From the NCBI GenBank assembly GCA_018287875.1, contig JAGVVL010000003.1, positions 1 to 64,000 of the forward strand: a DNA stretch of 64,000 nt, given 5' to 3'. Positions 11,921 to 24,499 of the stretch are shown here, piece by piece (position 1 is the first letter of the stretch; each line of letters starts with the position of its first letter). The stretch is from Nigrospora sphaerica (taxonomy: Eukaryota; Ascomycota; Sordariomycetes; Amphisphaeriales; Apiosporaceae). The translations under genes and the position numbers were made by a program. Below the pieces are notes generated by a model. That model made no database searches. It was given only the letters and a program-made list of their open reading frames with translations, and was not told the origin of the DNA.

Positions 11921-13986
11921 TTCCGGGCCCTATCGTCGGAGACCATGCTGAAGGGGAAGATGGGACGAATGGAGAGAGACAGCGAACCAAGATAGGATGA
12001 AACCAGAAGAGAAAGATGGGATCAACCCAGAGATGGAATACCGCGTGGGCCTCGGCTGTTGACTGCCGGACTGCCAAACCTTAAGTAACGAACGAAAGGC
12101 AGTCACGATGACAACATACCCAAGTGGTCGGGTCGAAGAAGAGAAGGCTTTGTTGAAGTAGTGGTGGTACGAAGTATGATAGGATGAAGCAAAGGCGGAA
12201 ACTAAACCGAAGGGAAAACGCCTCGTGCCATTGGCGCCGCCCGGTTTTCCGGTCGCGTCGCAACAACAAGCGATGGTCGACTGCGGCGGACGGAGGGTTA
12301 CACTGTGTTTGCCAACTACGCGGCTCCGCACCGCGATGGATAACACATGGCAAGAGGGGCTCGGGGACCGACCAGAACAGGCCCACCCGATGAGAACCGC
12401 AAGCCCCGAGGGACGGTGTGGGATTCTTTGTTTCGCCCGAGGTCCGTCTGGCTTTTGCCTGCTGTAACATGGTACGACCGATCCAATGTCGTTCTTGCTG
12501 TAGCCCAGGCACCCAGCCAGCCCCAGGCAACCCCAGGCAAGAGAAACTGGGCCCGCTACAACCATCGCGATCCACATGGGGGCGCGGGCGATGAGGATGC
12601 CGGAATCGGGACGCGCCAATCTCAGCGGGCCTGTGGGGGTGGTCTGGCCGCCATGGCCAGCAATATTACTCGCGTGGTGAGACGCTGCGAAAAGGGACTA
12701 GCTGCTGAAAGGAGCCCCAGAAACGAAGTGTCGCAGTGTGTCGAACCAAGTCCACGTTCCCACTGCCATGGCAACACCGGCCGTGACGATAACGAGGGGT
12801 TCGCCAATCCGTAAAGGGGATAGAGTGGACAAGCGATTCACGGAGCGGCGCACCCGCTCAAACGAGTCGTCAATTCGCGGAGCCGCATCCGAGCCCCGAG
12901 GGCCGACCGCCCAAGGCCCACCTGAAGGCGCGCTGCGGGAAGCCTTATAATTTCAAAAGCACGATGGCCATCGGCGTCACATGCGATGCACAAGCGCAGC
13001 GGTGCGGTAAGCCGACCAGACCAGATTGGCAAGCCCGTCGCTCGGATTGCGCCTTTTCGGGGGTCTCGCCCCGCCCTAGGTACCAACTGCCGGCCAGATT
13101 GGCATTACCGCCCGGTAACCGTCTTCTCCGGTAGCGACAGATGAGGCTGAGTTAAAGTCATGCTAAAACTGACTCGGGGCCGATCCTGGCCAGTTTGGGC
13201 CCAGCGCAGCACCAGGGAAGAGAAAAAGCTTAGGCTTCCCAACCGCTGGTGCTTGAGCTTAATACCACGTTCTGTCCTAGGATCGAGTGGGCGAGGAAAA
13301 CGCGTGGGATTGGGGACGACCAAGGCTCAGCAAGAGAGAAAAGCGAAGAGTCTTGGGGCTCAGCGACCGGTGGTCAATCGGGCATGGACCGCCCGCTCAG
13401 ACGATCGAATCCTGGGGCTGTTTGCCCAGCTTACCACTGCGTAGCACGCGGAATGGGGGCAAATGGGGGCAGAATCAGGGCAAATGGGGGGGCAAAATTG
13501 GGGCCACGGGATTAACCAGGGGTTCTTGTCGCCTCGGGCTGCTCCACCAACGGCCAGGTACGCCGCCACAAACGCAACGTCGTGATAACTGCTTTTGTTC
13601 GCTGCGAACCCGATGACCGTGCGGTAGCATTGCTTGCCGTCATCACAGCTGTGGCTTGTCCCGGAGTCGGCCGCCAAATTGCCTAAATGCGGTAAATCCG
13701 GCATCGCCATCATAAGTATACCGTTCATACCGCCGTTCCTCCGCTGCGGAAAGATGCATGCGCGCCCATCGTTCATCGTCCTCCGCGATCCGCATCGTCC
13801 CGCAACGTGACTTGTGCCAGTGCTCGTCTTCATCCCCCACACTCGCTAGTAGCTGCCGTGCACTCGTTGGCCACGTCGTGACAGAATTCGGTTACCCATT
13901 CCCTCGTTTTATCCGACTCTCGCTTCTTATCGGCCAGCCACTTCAGTCCCTGCGAAAATGGGCCAGGGCCAATGTAAGCAGAGGAA
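11921..13986. other. Intergenic, G-rich tract, no supported gene
   Basis: About 2 kb. A long minus-strand open frame (11930-12619) overlaps here but has no family pattern and is judged fortuitous. A run of G blocks lies at 13454-13503. Confidence 0.4.
13454..13503 (+). other. G-run cluster, potential G-quadruplex
   Basis: Five runs of three to seven G (two imperfect repeats of AATGGGGGCA plus others) within 50 nt on the plus strand, enough for an intramolecular quadruplex. Function unknown. Confidence 0.4.
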
Positions 13987-15026
13987 ATGCGAGAATCAGG
14001 AGACTACCCCGTGTGGTTCAGAGTCACTGACGGTGTGAATGCAGCATCACCGGGTGGGTTCCCAGTAGCCGTCGACGCCGTCACAGGCGTCGTCACGAGC
14101 GGTGTCACGGATGCCATGATGAACAACTTCCACACCTTCACCCAGTACACCTCGGCCGCCTACTGCAACGCCGACCCGATGCAGATGAAGACGTCCATTT
14201 CCTGTGGCGCCAACGCCTGCCCCACCATCCAGGCCCACGATACGCACATCGTCGTTACCCTGGAGTGAGTCGCGCCCCTCGCCCCCATTCTTCCCCCTTT
14301 CACCTAACACAATCTGCGGCAGGGGTTATGAACGGGAGAGTGGGGGTACATCGCGCTCGACAACACTGAGCGGCGCATCGTCGTGGCCTACCGTGGCACC
14401 AACGGTATTCAAGACTGGGTCTCGGAGTAAGTTGCCCGGCCACGTCTTGCCGTCCACGCTTTGTTCACTGACCCATGTATAGCGCGAGGGCGGGGCTGGA
14501 AAGTTCAGACCTCTGCTCTGGCTGCCGGGTCCACGGCGGCTTCCAGAATCTGTTCCGCGACGTCCAGCAGACGGTGCTGACGGTCGTGTCCGGCCTCCAC
14601 AGCGCCCATCCCGACTACAGCATCGCCGTAACGGGCCACAGTCTGGGCGCGGCCTTGGGCACGCTGTCAGCGGCCTACCTCCGCCGCTCAGGCCTGCCCG
14701 TTGACGCATATCTCTTCGGGTCGCCCCGCGTGGCAACGAGGCTTTCGCAAACTATGTCAACAGCCTGGGCGGCAACACGTTTCGCATCACCCACTACGAC
14801 GACCCCGTGCCGCGGCTGCCGGGCCATGGCCTAGGCTACGCCCACATCGATACTGAGTACTGGCTCTCGGCGGGGGCACCTCGAGGGTAAATTACAGCCC
14901 CGCCGACGTCAAGGTATGCCGGGGCACCTACAACACGGGTTGTAACAGCGGCACCGACTTCCTCAAATTGAACTTTGACGCCCACCTCTACTACCTCCAA
15001 AGGTCAACGCCTGCAAGGGCTTATAA
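13987..15026 (+). CDS. Class 3 lipase / feruloyl-esterase-like, frame-broken
   Basis: Exon-like parts 13987-14264, 14323-14426 and 14483-15026 with GT-AG introns between. Alpha/beta hydrolase of the fungal class 3 lipase family, normally secreted. Visible: FHTFTQYTSAAYC, RIVVAYRGTN (oxyanion region), the nucleophile elbow TGHSLGAALG with catalytic Ser, THYDDPVPRLP with catalytic Asp, and GYAHIDTEYW with catalytic His, followed by a Cys-rich tail ending VNACKGL. Four single-base breaks (near 14343, 14738, 14875, 15001); three lie in G or A homopolymers and are cured by one more base. The start is uncertain: the ATG at 13987 gives no signal peptide, so a 5' exon is probably missed. Identity firm, exact protein not. 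Confidence 0.72.
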
Positions 15027-15652
15027 GTGGCCGGTGTTGTGGGCATGGCTTTGTTACCCGGTTGACGAAGTTGGGAGTTCGCAACTCAGTTTCCGTTGCC
15101 TAACGGCAATACAAGGTCTCGCGTCTTTGTTGATGGGACAATTAATTAAACATTAAACAAAGCATCTTTCAGCTTCTTTACCTAAATAAAAACTCGCGTG
15201 CGTATATGAATTGGCCCACGGTCGTTCGTAAGATTAGCAGGCCGCCTCGTTTCACTCAATGAAGTGGCCATGGAAGTGAGGTAAAGGGAATTTGTAACGC
15301 AGCACTTCTGAAAGGGGGTAAAATATAACTTCTCACAGTAATTAAACCACTGTTCAAAAAATAGGAAACTGGAGTTCATTACCGGGTTTGGTAGTCGTTG
15401 ACAGCAAGTTAGTTATGCCCAGGATACCCACTGCGTACAGAGTCGCTAAGCGGCAGCAAGCTAGATAAGCTGCTAGTAGACCTGTCAAGAGCTATAGTAG
15501 GAGAAACTAGCCGACCAGGTAGTATACACAACCCCGACGTCACGAGCTAATTAAACGATAGACGCCATGGGGCAAAAAGTTGCACCCTGCAGCGTACCTA
15601 CGAATGGCATCTAAATCACCTCGGATTCACAAAAGGCAAGAACCTCGATTGC
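15027..15652. other. Intergenic, nothing recognised
   Basis: Between converging lipase and aldo/keto reductase genes. No repeat or RNA signature seen. Confidence 0.4.
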
Positions 15653-17636
15653 CTAGCGATATTCGCCACCACAATCCCCCATACTCTCAAACATGTCCTG
15701 ACGCCTGCTCCTTTGCAGCAATTTCTCGAGTGCTTCCCGGTCACCTGGGTCTAGCGACCAGCCGAGACTCGCCATATTGTCTTCGGTGTGCTCGCTGATG
15801 CCCATGCGCGAGCCGACGATGACGGCGCCGACGTACGGAAAGTCCAGGACCCATCTCGTGGCCACGCTCGAGATACCAACCTTGTGCTTCAAGCCGATCT
15901 CCTTGAGCGTACCGAGAAGCTCTTGGAACAAAGCCCAGTCGCCCCAAGAGCGGATCATGCTGTGGTACTATGGTTCATCGTTAAAACGGATTGCCTCCTG
16001 GGTCAATGCACGAGGCATGCAGTTCTACACTTACCTTTCGCTGGCTCGGTGTGATCGACTCTTCGTACAGATTGGGCTCAGCCTGGCCAAGCCACTTCTC
16101 GGCAAGAAAGCCACCGCACTGCGGCAAGGACAAGATCAATTTGTGTTTTCCGGAGTATGCGGCCGGGTTTGGATCTACACTTACCAAGGTACCGTATGTC
16201 AATAGCTTGACGTCGTATTTTTGACAAGATGCCCCCATCTGAATGGTTGGTCTGCTATCGATCAGAGAGAACTGTTCTTGCGGGTTAGCACGCCGCTGAA
16301 CGGACGAGTGAAGCGGCCGGTAGCGACACACTTGGACTTGGTTTGAATAAACTTTGATGTCGTTCTTGATAACCTCCTCCATGTGTTTCGTGTCGAAATT
16401 ACAAAGGCCTACTGCCTCTATGCGTTCGTCTTCGGTAATGTAACGCAGGGCCTCAAGATATTGCGTATCCGCGTACTAAGTCGTAGGACAGCATACGCCC
16501 GATCAGTGCCGCCACCAGGAAGGAAGAAACCACGGTTGTGGCGAGTTGGAGGAAATACGTACGAACTGCCAATGAAACTGCAGAAGATTCACATGCTGCA
16601 CTTGTAGTCTCTCACACCTCTCGGCTATGTTGGCTCGAATGGCTTCCCGCGTGACTTTTAGAGGGTGGAACACGCAGTATTTCGTGGCGGCGAAAAGTGC
16701 ACCCTTGTGAGGGTATGCCGAATAGAATTGGCCCTAACGAGGGACGGTTAGCCAGCGGTCTCGATAGTTCATATGGTCTACTCTCCACCCCACTTACGAA
16801 TACAATTTCAGCATCGCCGTAGTGATCGGCCATATCGAAGGCGGTAAAACCGCCTTGTACATGCTTGAGAAACTGGGATACGATCTTCGAGGTGGGAGCC
16901 GAGCCCCAGGCCGGACTCGACAACTGCCACAACCCCGAGAAAATCCGGGGTAGCTCTCGACCATTCAGAGAAAACATCTCGGGCGAGACCGGCGGCGCGC
17001 CTCCCGCTTCCTCCAGCCCGAGGATAGGCTCACACGGCGTCCCGGCCGTATCCTTTAGTAAGCTTGAGGTGGCGGCGAGAGCCCGGTTGTACGGATACTC
17101 GATCGACGGCCGAGGATCCGACTGCTGCCCCCGAACCAGGACTTGATGCAGGTCGCGGACCCGTGCCAGCTCCTCGTCGGTGAGTCTCCGGGTCCCCGAG
17201 GGCGCCATGAGGGTTTCTGCACGGCCGTGACGGCCTGGACGATGTCACCGTCGATGGACGCCAGCCGAGCGGCGGCCTGCGCCCTCTCGTCCTCCGACCC
17301 TCTCAGCGAGAGCTCGAGGGCTTTTTCGGCGAGGCTCTGGGCCAAAGGCAACGCCTCGTAACACAAACCGCACCCTACCATACAACGAATGGTCCGCTGG
17401 GTTGCGTCCAGCCGTTGCGTATCCGCCACCGAGGGCGCTTGCGCAATCGTCGGAAGAGCGAACTCCTGGATGTACTTCCGAGTCTCGGCTTCGAAAGTTG
17501 CTGTGAGCTCCGGCTGGGCGGCCAAGAGCGATCTCATGATACTCCTCAGCCCATCGATCGTCATGTTCTTGATGATCGTATCCGTCATCATGTTCACGTG
17601 AGCGGCTGCTACCTTGGGGGAACTGGGGTTCGCCAT
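15653..17636 (-). CDS. Aldo/keto reductase with long N-terminal extension (one frame break)
   Basis: Six exons on the minus strand: 16798-17636, 16563-16733, 16332-16475, 16185-16271, 16035-16118, 15653-15967; all introns GT-AG with consistent phases, about 546 residues. The C-terminal two thirds is an NADPH-dependent aldo/keto reductase barrel: FDMADHYGDAE (catalytic Asp and Tyr), AATKYCVF (Lys), LLQFHWQF (His), SNQVQFSLID, and the cofactor end AVIVGSRMG. The first ~190 residues (MANPSSPKVAAAHVN onward) are an Ala-rich helical region outside the usual barrel. One base is missing near 17214: AAA should be AAAA so that VQK continues into MAPSGTRRLTDEE; without it the extension and barrel are out of frame. 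Substrate unknown. Confidence 0.78.
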
Positions 17637-20270
17637 CTTTGCTGATGATATTACCTAGCGGTGAACGGTCTCAGCTTGGAACTTCAAAGGACAAAAGATA
17701 ATGAGTCTTCGTCGTGGCCTTCCTCGCTAGAGTTTAAGGATGTACCACGCGTCGCCTTCCTTCCAGACGTTGCTAGCCATACATGTCTAGTAGAACACCC
17801 CATTTGAGCGGGGTTAGGGTGTGCATTGCGGGGTCTCCGGCCCTATTGGTTATCGCCGACATCGGCCAACGTATAGTACAGTAAGCCAAAGTGGGGTTAA
17901 AGTAGGCGGACAAGACACTGCTTCAGTAATAGAGTATAGCAAGGTTCCTGACCATTTAGTAGTTTTTCGGCACAGACAGGATCGGTTCGGCCGTTTTCTG
18001 AGGCGTGAAAGTGCACTACAATTGAACACACCTCCCAAGACTGTCCCAGACCCTGTAGCCTTGAGCCCGACAGCCTGGGCGTCCAAGTGGCTGGACAGGC
18101 AGCCAATACATGACCACAAATAAACCGTCTCAAGGGTCCCGCTACTTAAGGCGTCTCCATTAGAATAATGGCCGCAATAATCCTATTGGGCAGTGAGTAC
18201 AGAGGCTCCGAAGGCTCCAGGGTTGTAGCGAGTTTCGACTTCTAGAATTTGTCCATAAGATCTCCAGCGCTTGAAGAAGGTAGTGCAGTAGATCCTGTTG
18301 CATCCGGTATTATGATGCGGTGGCCTTCTTATATGGAACAAAGTCGACACCGCTCTTCTTTGTTTGATTTCCATCTCGGCGGCATGATGTGGCATTGACG
18401 CCTCGCTCGAAAGGTAGTTCTAGACGTTTATAGGACCATATTCTGTCCACCGTAGGCATCTGTCCGTAGTTTCCCTTCTGTCTCACACTACCGACAAGGC
18501 CGTACAAGTGAGTTGCATCATGGTTTTCCTGTTCCCTGTACAGGAGCCATAGACAAAGGGAAACCCGAGTGAAAGCTCTGCACACACTTGGCATTACGTG
18601 CTTCCAGGACCTCCTGTTGGACACAAGTGCTGTCCACCTCACGCCCGATGCATTCGTGTTTGGCGAATTGGTAGTGTCGCTGAAACCGCGGAATTCCTGA
18701 CACTTGGCGAGAAGTTTGCCTCTAGTCAAACTGTGGAAGATGAGAAGCGCGAGAGATGTGGATGGCTGGTCCCCACTTAGAGTATGGATTTGACCGAAAG
18801 CCTCGGGGTTGCTCGTGGCTAGAAGGGCAACTGCGGGAGCAGGAATGTGAAGAAGAACCATTGTAGTGCCAAATAAGATAGAAGGAGGTTTGGTGATAGT
18901 AAAAACTTAACTACAACTTGGTTAACGAAAGGTACAGCCGTCCGTTCATATCTACGTATCTAGTCCCACAGGTACCCAACTGATTGGTAAACACCATTCC
19001 AGCCCACCCCCTGCTTACCATTCCATTGAGGGGAGATGGCAACAAGGTCGTTAGTAATATAAAAGAAAAGCTAAGCAATCGATGGATTACCATTTCATGT
19101 AGCCTCCCCGCACAGCACTGATGATCCGACGATCCGAGGAAGGCAATACGCCATGACTATCTACCTTTTGACAGAATCGAAGGCAGTCAATCTTATACCT
19201 GCCTCCCGATGCCCGGGATAACCTGGCGCTGCTGTGCATGTTGTTATTTTTGTTGTTGTTATTTTTTAACGCCGAGATCAGTCCGTTGTGCAACTCGCTC
19301 GACGGCAGGTCTTCGATTGAGTCGACACCATTCCATGGACCGGAACCCCCCTACTGCGGGCTTAGACAGCAAGACGGCAATTTATTTCCCTGGTGCACTC
19401 GAGCCCTCGATCACGAGGCCAAAGGAACCACCGTGGTTTCTGCGTGACTGAATGTGCGAATACCCTCGCGGAAGATCCTGAGCTGAGAGGGACAATTGGG
19501 ATCTGGGCACGCAATCAAGGCGTCAGTAGTCATCCAGTCACCCCTTGAGGTGACTCTTTGCTTGGCAGGGAGAAGCGGGAGCACTGATGCTGTCCGTATG
19601 ATGAGAGACAACCCATCAGTTACGGACCAAAATGCATGGGAGTGAGTACAGGATATACACAAACTGTAGATGCTGATTCCTTGGCCCGCGGGTAGTTCTA
19701 ACATCTCCCCTTGAGGGTGAAGTAATCACCGGCCTTGCTTCACACTAAATCCTCTTTCCCGGCGGGCATACCACCTCAACCCGAAGGTCGTACAGCTGAA
19801 ATTTGTCGTCCATGGCCGGGTCCATCTAGGATTTTCGTCGCGTCGTTCTGCCCTATATGGCTCAGTTTGCAAGTAGGATGATAGTGACAGCTCTGTAGGA
19901 ATGGAGGTTTGGACAATGGTCACGTCTCCTGTGTTATGGGACTAGTTCCCGCACAGCGGTGTTTGATTTCAGTCCCCACACCCCGACTTCCCCCTGCTGT
20001 CTCCTATCACCGGCGTTTCTGAGCGATAGCTATTGGCTTATCTGTCGGACCCTGGCCGATCGTGCATCACCACCTAGGGGTCTTAGTCAGTTCCAATCCC
20101 CATGCACTGCATAGCGCTCACTCTGTGCTCCGACATCAGGGATCGAGCTCGGCCGCTCTAGTCACCTGCCCAAGTGTTTGCGCCTCCATTGTTTCTCTCA
20201 CCGTTCTGGCGTCCCGCTCAAGTTTCTTAGTCGCCATTGTCATTTCCCCGTTCCCCAGCGAGCCACAAAG
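17637..20270. other. Intergenic, 2.6 kb, no supported gene
   Basis: Divergent promoter region between the aldo/keto reductase and the amino-acid permease. A 183-codon minus-strand frame at 18310-18861 has a hydrophobic start but no family features. No transposon motif seen. Confidence 0.4.
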
Positions 20271-22377
20271 ATGGACAAAGACGACAAACGCGCCGCAAGT
20301 TTTAATGCTGCTCCAAATGTGGAGGAGTGCGGCATTGACGTCGCGGCTCCACAGGCAGCCGGAGGGGCTGAGCAGATCAAACGCGATCTGAAGTCTCGCC
20401 ATATCAACATGATAGCCATCGCAGGCATGATCGTACGTTACTTTTTACCGCTGCGGCCAATGTCACGATGTAATTCCGTCAGGCCACGGGGTGACTAACG
20501 AGTATCCCTGAGCTAATGCCGAAAAGGGCACGGGCCTGTTCCTTAGCTCAGGTACAGTCATTGCCACCGCTGGTCCTGCGGGCGCTCTACTGCCTACCTC
20601 GTGATGGGCACTGTCACCGCTGGGGTCGCCTACACCACGGGCGAGATCACGGCCTTCATGCCGTGCACCGGCGGCTTTATCCGCCACGCCACCAAGTTCG
20701 TGGAGCCCGCTCTCGGCGCCGCAACGGGATGGAACTTCTGTAAGTAGCAGTTGGCAGGCGCCGAGAAGTTGCCCGGACGAGGGTTGCTCTGGAAGCTGAC
20801 GGTGGAATAAACTAGGGTATACCATGGCGATTTCCGTGCCGGCCGAGATCAGCGCCGCGGCGACCATCGTGCAGTACTGGAATTGGTGGGTGAACCCGGC
20901 CGTGTGGATCACCCTTTTCCTAGTATTCATTGTCGTTCTGAACTTTTGTGGCGTCCGGCTTTACGGAGAAGTATGTTTCCCCACGTCCTACAGCCCCTGG
21001 ACCTGGTGCCGCTTTTACCGGCTTTCTCGCGTTGGGAATGGACTGCGCTGACTGCCAGTCTCGCATCCATCATTTAGTCCGAGTTCATCTTAGCCTCGCT
21101 GAAGATCATGCTTATCATCGGCCTCATCATCGGCGGCCTTGTCGTCAATCTGGGGGCGGCCCCAACCATGAACGTCTGGGCTTCCAGTACTGGCAGACGC
21201 CAGGGGCATTCAACACGTATATCGAAGCGGGGAATACCGGCCGGTTCCTCGCCTTCTGGAAGGTTCTGCTTTCGGCTGCTTTCAGCTATGGCAATATTCA
21301 GGTCGTGGCCATTTCCGGCTCCGAGACGCAGAACCCGCGGCAGGTCATCCCGGCGGCCACCAAGAAGACATTCTATCGGGTTTTCGTTTTCTATGTGCTG
21401 AGCATTCTCATCGTCGGCATGATCGTGTAAGTTACGCGGTGAAGACCTCATTCTTGCAGCGGAAACGATTCGAACGGATCAGAGAGCCCACGCCTTTCCC
21501 CCATACCCGCCCCTTTGAACATTGACTGACGTCGCAAATTCATCAAAACAGACCCTTCGACGATCCCAGCTTGAGCGTCTCCACTGGTACAGCGCAGCAG
21601 TCGCCCTTCGTCATTGCCTTCGTGCGCGCCGGCATCTCCGTCGTCCCGTCTATCATCAACGCCGTTGTGTGCACGTCAGCCATCTCGAGCGCCTCGGCCT
21701 GCATCTTCATTGCGTCGCGGACGCTCTACGGCCTCAGCCGCGACGGGCATGCGCCGGTAATCTTCCAGCGCTGCAACCGATTCGGAACGCCGCACTACGC
21801 CGTCGGGATGACCTGCCTCTTGCTGCCGCTCGTCTACCTCAACGTCGGCAACAGCTCCTCTGTCGTTTTCGGATGGTTTGTCAACGTCACCACTGTCGCT
21901 GGACTCATCGGCTGGATCGTCATTGAGGCTACGTACCTTCGCTTCTGTGCTGGCTTGAAGGCTCAGGGATATTCGCGTAGTGGTTTGTCCATTCCCTCTT
22001 GATGCGCGCTTTTGTCCTCACTGACATCATCGGGCACAGATCTTCCTTATAAGAGTCCGGGTCAACCGTACGTGGCATGGGCTACTCTGACGATTGTCTT
22101 CCTCGTAATATTCTTCTCGGGGTTCGACGTCTTCGTGGATGGCCATTTCACCGCCACTGGATTCTTGACGTGTTACCTCAATGTTTTTATTTTCGCAGGT
22201 CAGTGAAGCCCATATCCCTCAGAATAGTGCCGATCTCTAATCTACCAATTTCTGCCAGCTTTCTATGTATTCTTTAAGCTCTTCCTAAAGTCAAAGGTCG
22301 TTCCTTTACATGACATTGATTTTACCTCCGAGTTTGAAACCATCCGGGAAGAGAAGGTCGAGCCAAATATGCACTAG
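20271..22377 (+). CDS. Amino-acid permease (APC superfamily, YAT-like), two frame breaks
   Basis: Seven exons: 20271-20432, 20527-20739, 20816-20970, 21078-21426, 21552-21982, 22040-22198, 22259-22377, all GT-AG. Plasma-membrane proton-coupled amino-acid uptake protein with about 12 helices. Clear signatures: LKSRHINMIAIAGMI then GTGLFLSSGT at the first helix, TTGEITAFMPCTGGFIRHA, NFWYTMAISVPAEISAAA, SGSETQNPRQ, SASACIFIASRTLYGLSRDG, and DLPYKSPGQPYVAW near the end. The cytosolic tail ends EEKVEPNMH. Two one-base breaks: near 20590, and at 21153-21157, where a GGGGG run needs one more G to give GGGPNHERLGFQYW. Substrate range not predictable. Confidence 0.85.
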
Positions 22378-22533
22378 CGTTGACGCAACTGCGAAGGTAA
22401 CTGGCACGGGGTTGGAGAACCCGCGTTATGAAAGGGGCGCTATCTCATAATATCACTGCAGCTGCTGCTGAGGAAATGCACGTGTGTTGCTCAAGTCTTT
22501 GGTACTTCTGTGATGCCTGTTTGGGTATCCGTT

Positions 22534-23630
22534 CTAATGATCCAGTAAAGCCACGAGGTCCTCTCTTCCATATTTCAGTGCGAGCTCTTTTGGAGACATG
22601 TCTTGACCGCCCGTCTTCAACGCCGAAAAAGTCGGGATGTTCCTATCAGCGCCTCTCTCCAGAAGCAACTCCATCATATCCCTCTTGCCGCCCCAGATCG
22701 CGAAATGCAAAGCTGTCTGCCTCCCAAAAACCATGGTAAGGCACGAATCTTTAATGTGATTCTCAAGGTAAAATGCATCAACCGGGGCACCATGGTCGAG
22801 GAGAAACTGCGCTACCTCTATACGGCCCGGGTGTCCTTCGTTGTGGGCGTAGGAAGCGTGCGCCACAAGCGCACCGTCCACGACGTGCGCGCCGTGGTGG
22901 GCTAGAGCCTTTACTGTGTGAAGCGATGCTGTGGAGGCGGCCGATTCCATGATGAGTGTGCCCGAGGGCTCGAAACATTCGGGTCGGCACCCAGGTCAAG
23001 GCACAGCAAGACTAGGTTATGATATCCCATAATCATACTATCGGCACCCATGCCATCAGATCAGCTCTTTCCTTCCCTACTCAGGTATCGACTTCTCACT
23101 TACCTCAACACTGGCGGCGTATTTTCGTTAAGACACTGGTTAATGTCCCATCCGCCATGCAACAGAAGTCGAACCGTGTCCTCATTCCCTGCCTTCTGGA
23201 GCTGTGCGATTGCTGATGAAACGGCGCTAGGTTGCACTGTAAGCCCGTTCTCTAGGAGAAGCCGTACTAGGGCACTATTGTTATTCATGCATGCCGAGCG
23301 CATCGCATTTGTGTCGTCCAGCCAGGCGAGAACATTGGGTTGCAAGCGACTTGGTGATGCATGGTCCGCCCATCGCTCTAAAAAGCTTGCGATGCCTTCC
23401 AGCGAAGCGTCGGCTGCACACAGATTGTTGAACTCGGAGGCTATGTTGTCAAGGGCTTTTGTGCATTCATTCAAACTCGTGGGATGGCCCACCTGTCCGA
23501 CAAGCTCGTGGGAGTCGTTGCCGCCATCCGCGTTGTGTGTAAATCGGATCTCAATATTGTGGAGGGCTCGCCAACGAGGGGTTTCCCATGTAGCTTCGGA
23601 GGGACTAGAGGCAAATTGATGAGATTCCAT
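22534..23630 (-). CDS. Ankyrin-repeat protein (one frame break)
   Basis: Two exons on the minus strand, 23104-23630 and 22534-23037 (intron 66 nt), about 343 residues. N-terminal ~110 residues unclassified; then ankyrin-like units: MRSACMNNNSALVRLLLENG, NEDTVRLLLHGGWDIN, HNLVLLCLDLGADPNV, IEVAQFLLDHGAPVDAF, TALHFAIWGGKRDMM with LLLERGADRNI, and a final KELALKYGREDLVALL. These form a protein-binding solenoid; the partner is unknown. One base is missing near 22973: TTT should be TTTT to keep ADPNVFEPSGT in frame. The start is the ATG of MESHQF; a longer in-frame start at 23756 also exists. Confidence 0.72.
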
Positions 23631-24499
23631 GATGGTGAGTGATGACAGGTGTTGGGCAGAAAGGTAACAGTTCAACGAGTTTAGGCTCGGCTCCTGCGCT
23701 CGTTTGTCCCCTGGGGTTGCAGTCTTTAACCCAATTCTCGGCGTATCACCAGGCATACACTGTTACTGTTATCGTCCCCGCACGGCTAGCATGCAGGGGG
23801 CAAGGAGCTGGTTGGCTCGTGAGGGAATGCGTCATCAGCTGATCCTTTCTCACATCATGCAGGAAGTCGACAGGGGGGGGCTATTGCCGGTTTGCGCCTT
23901 AAATTCATGCTGATCTTCGGAATACACGCCATTGTGCCGCGCCACATTACTGTTTGCAAATCGTTTGATTGAGTTTTGCGTGTTAGCTCCTCAAATTATG
24001 GCTGCGCTTACTATTCTGCCAACGACTTTCGTGTAAGAGTCGCCCTGAGCTTGGAACTTCGTGAATTCCTACGTGTGGAGACAACTTTTCCGCACCATAT
24101 TGCAATTAAGACTTGCATCCTGATTTTACAGGAGTCGTCAGCACACTCGTTACTAGCCTCGTATTACTATCCGGTAAGGGCCAAATGCGTGGTGTGGCTC
24201 CTGAATTAGGGTTGGATCGTCGTCAATACCGTAAGCTTCATAAGGCAACTACGTTAGTGGTCAAACACAAGGTAAGATCTCTGAGAATGAACGTCAGAGC
24301 AGGTGCCTTGGGAATGGGCGCTGGCGCTGCCGTCGAGGATAAAAGGGTATTCGCTCTCCCAAGGACATCGTATGTTCGATCAGCAGGTACAGCAACGAAT
24401 CATTTAACCAAACAACAACCCGAGCACGATCCTCTGGATTTTTATCACTCCTTTCGGTCATCAGCTCTGAACGTCTCATAAAATCATATTACGATCACA
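23631..24499. other. Intergenic, divergent promoter region
   Basis: Between the ankyrin gene and a secreted-protein gene transcribed away from each other. A GATAAAAGG stretch near 24338 could serve as a TATA-like element for the downstream gene. Confidence 0.35.

Noticed and set aside
11930..12619. 229-codon minus-strand open frame overlapping the first exon of the PTH11-like gene
   Set aside because: Out of frame with the conserved exon and without family features.
18310..18861. 183-codon minus-strand open frame
   Set aside because: No domain, no convincing homology pattern, composition like intergenic DNA; hydrophobic start alone is weak.
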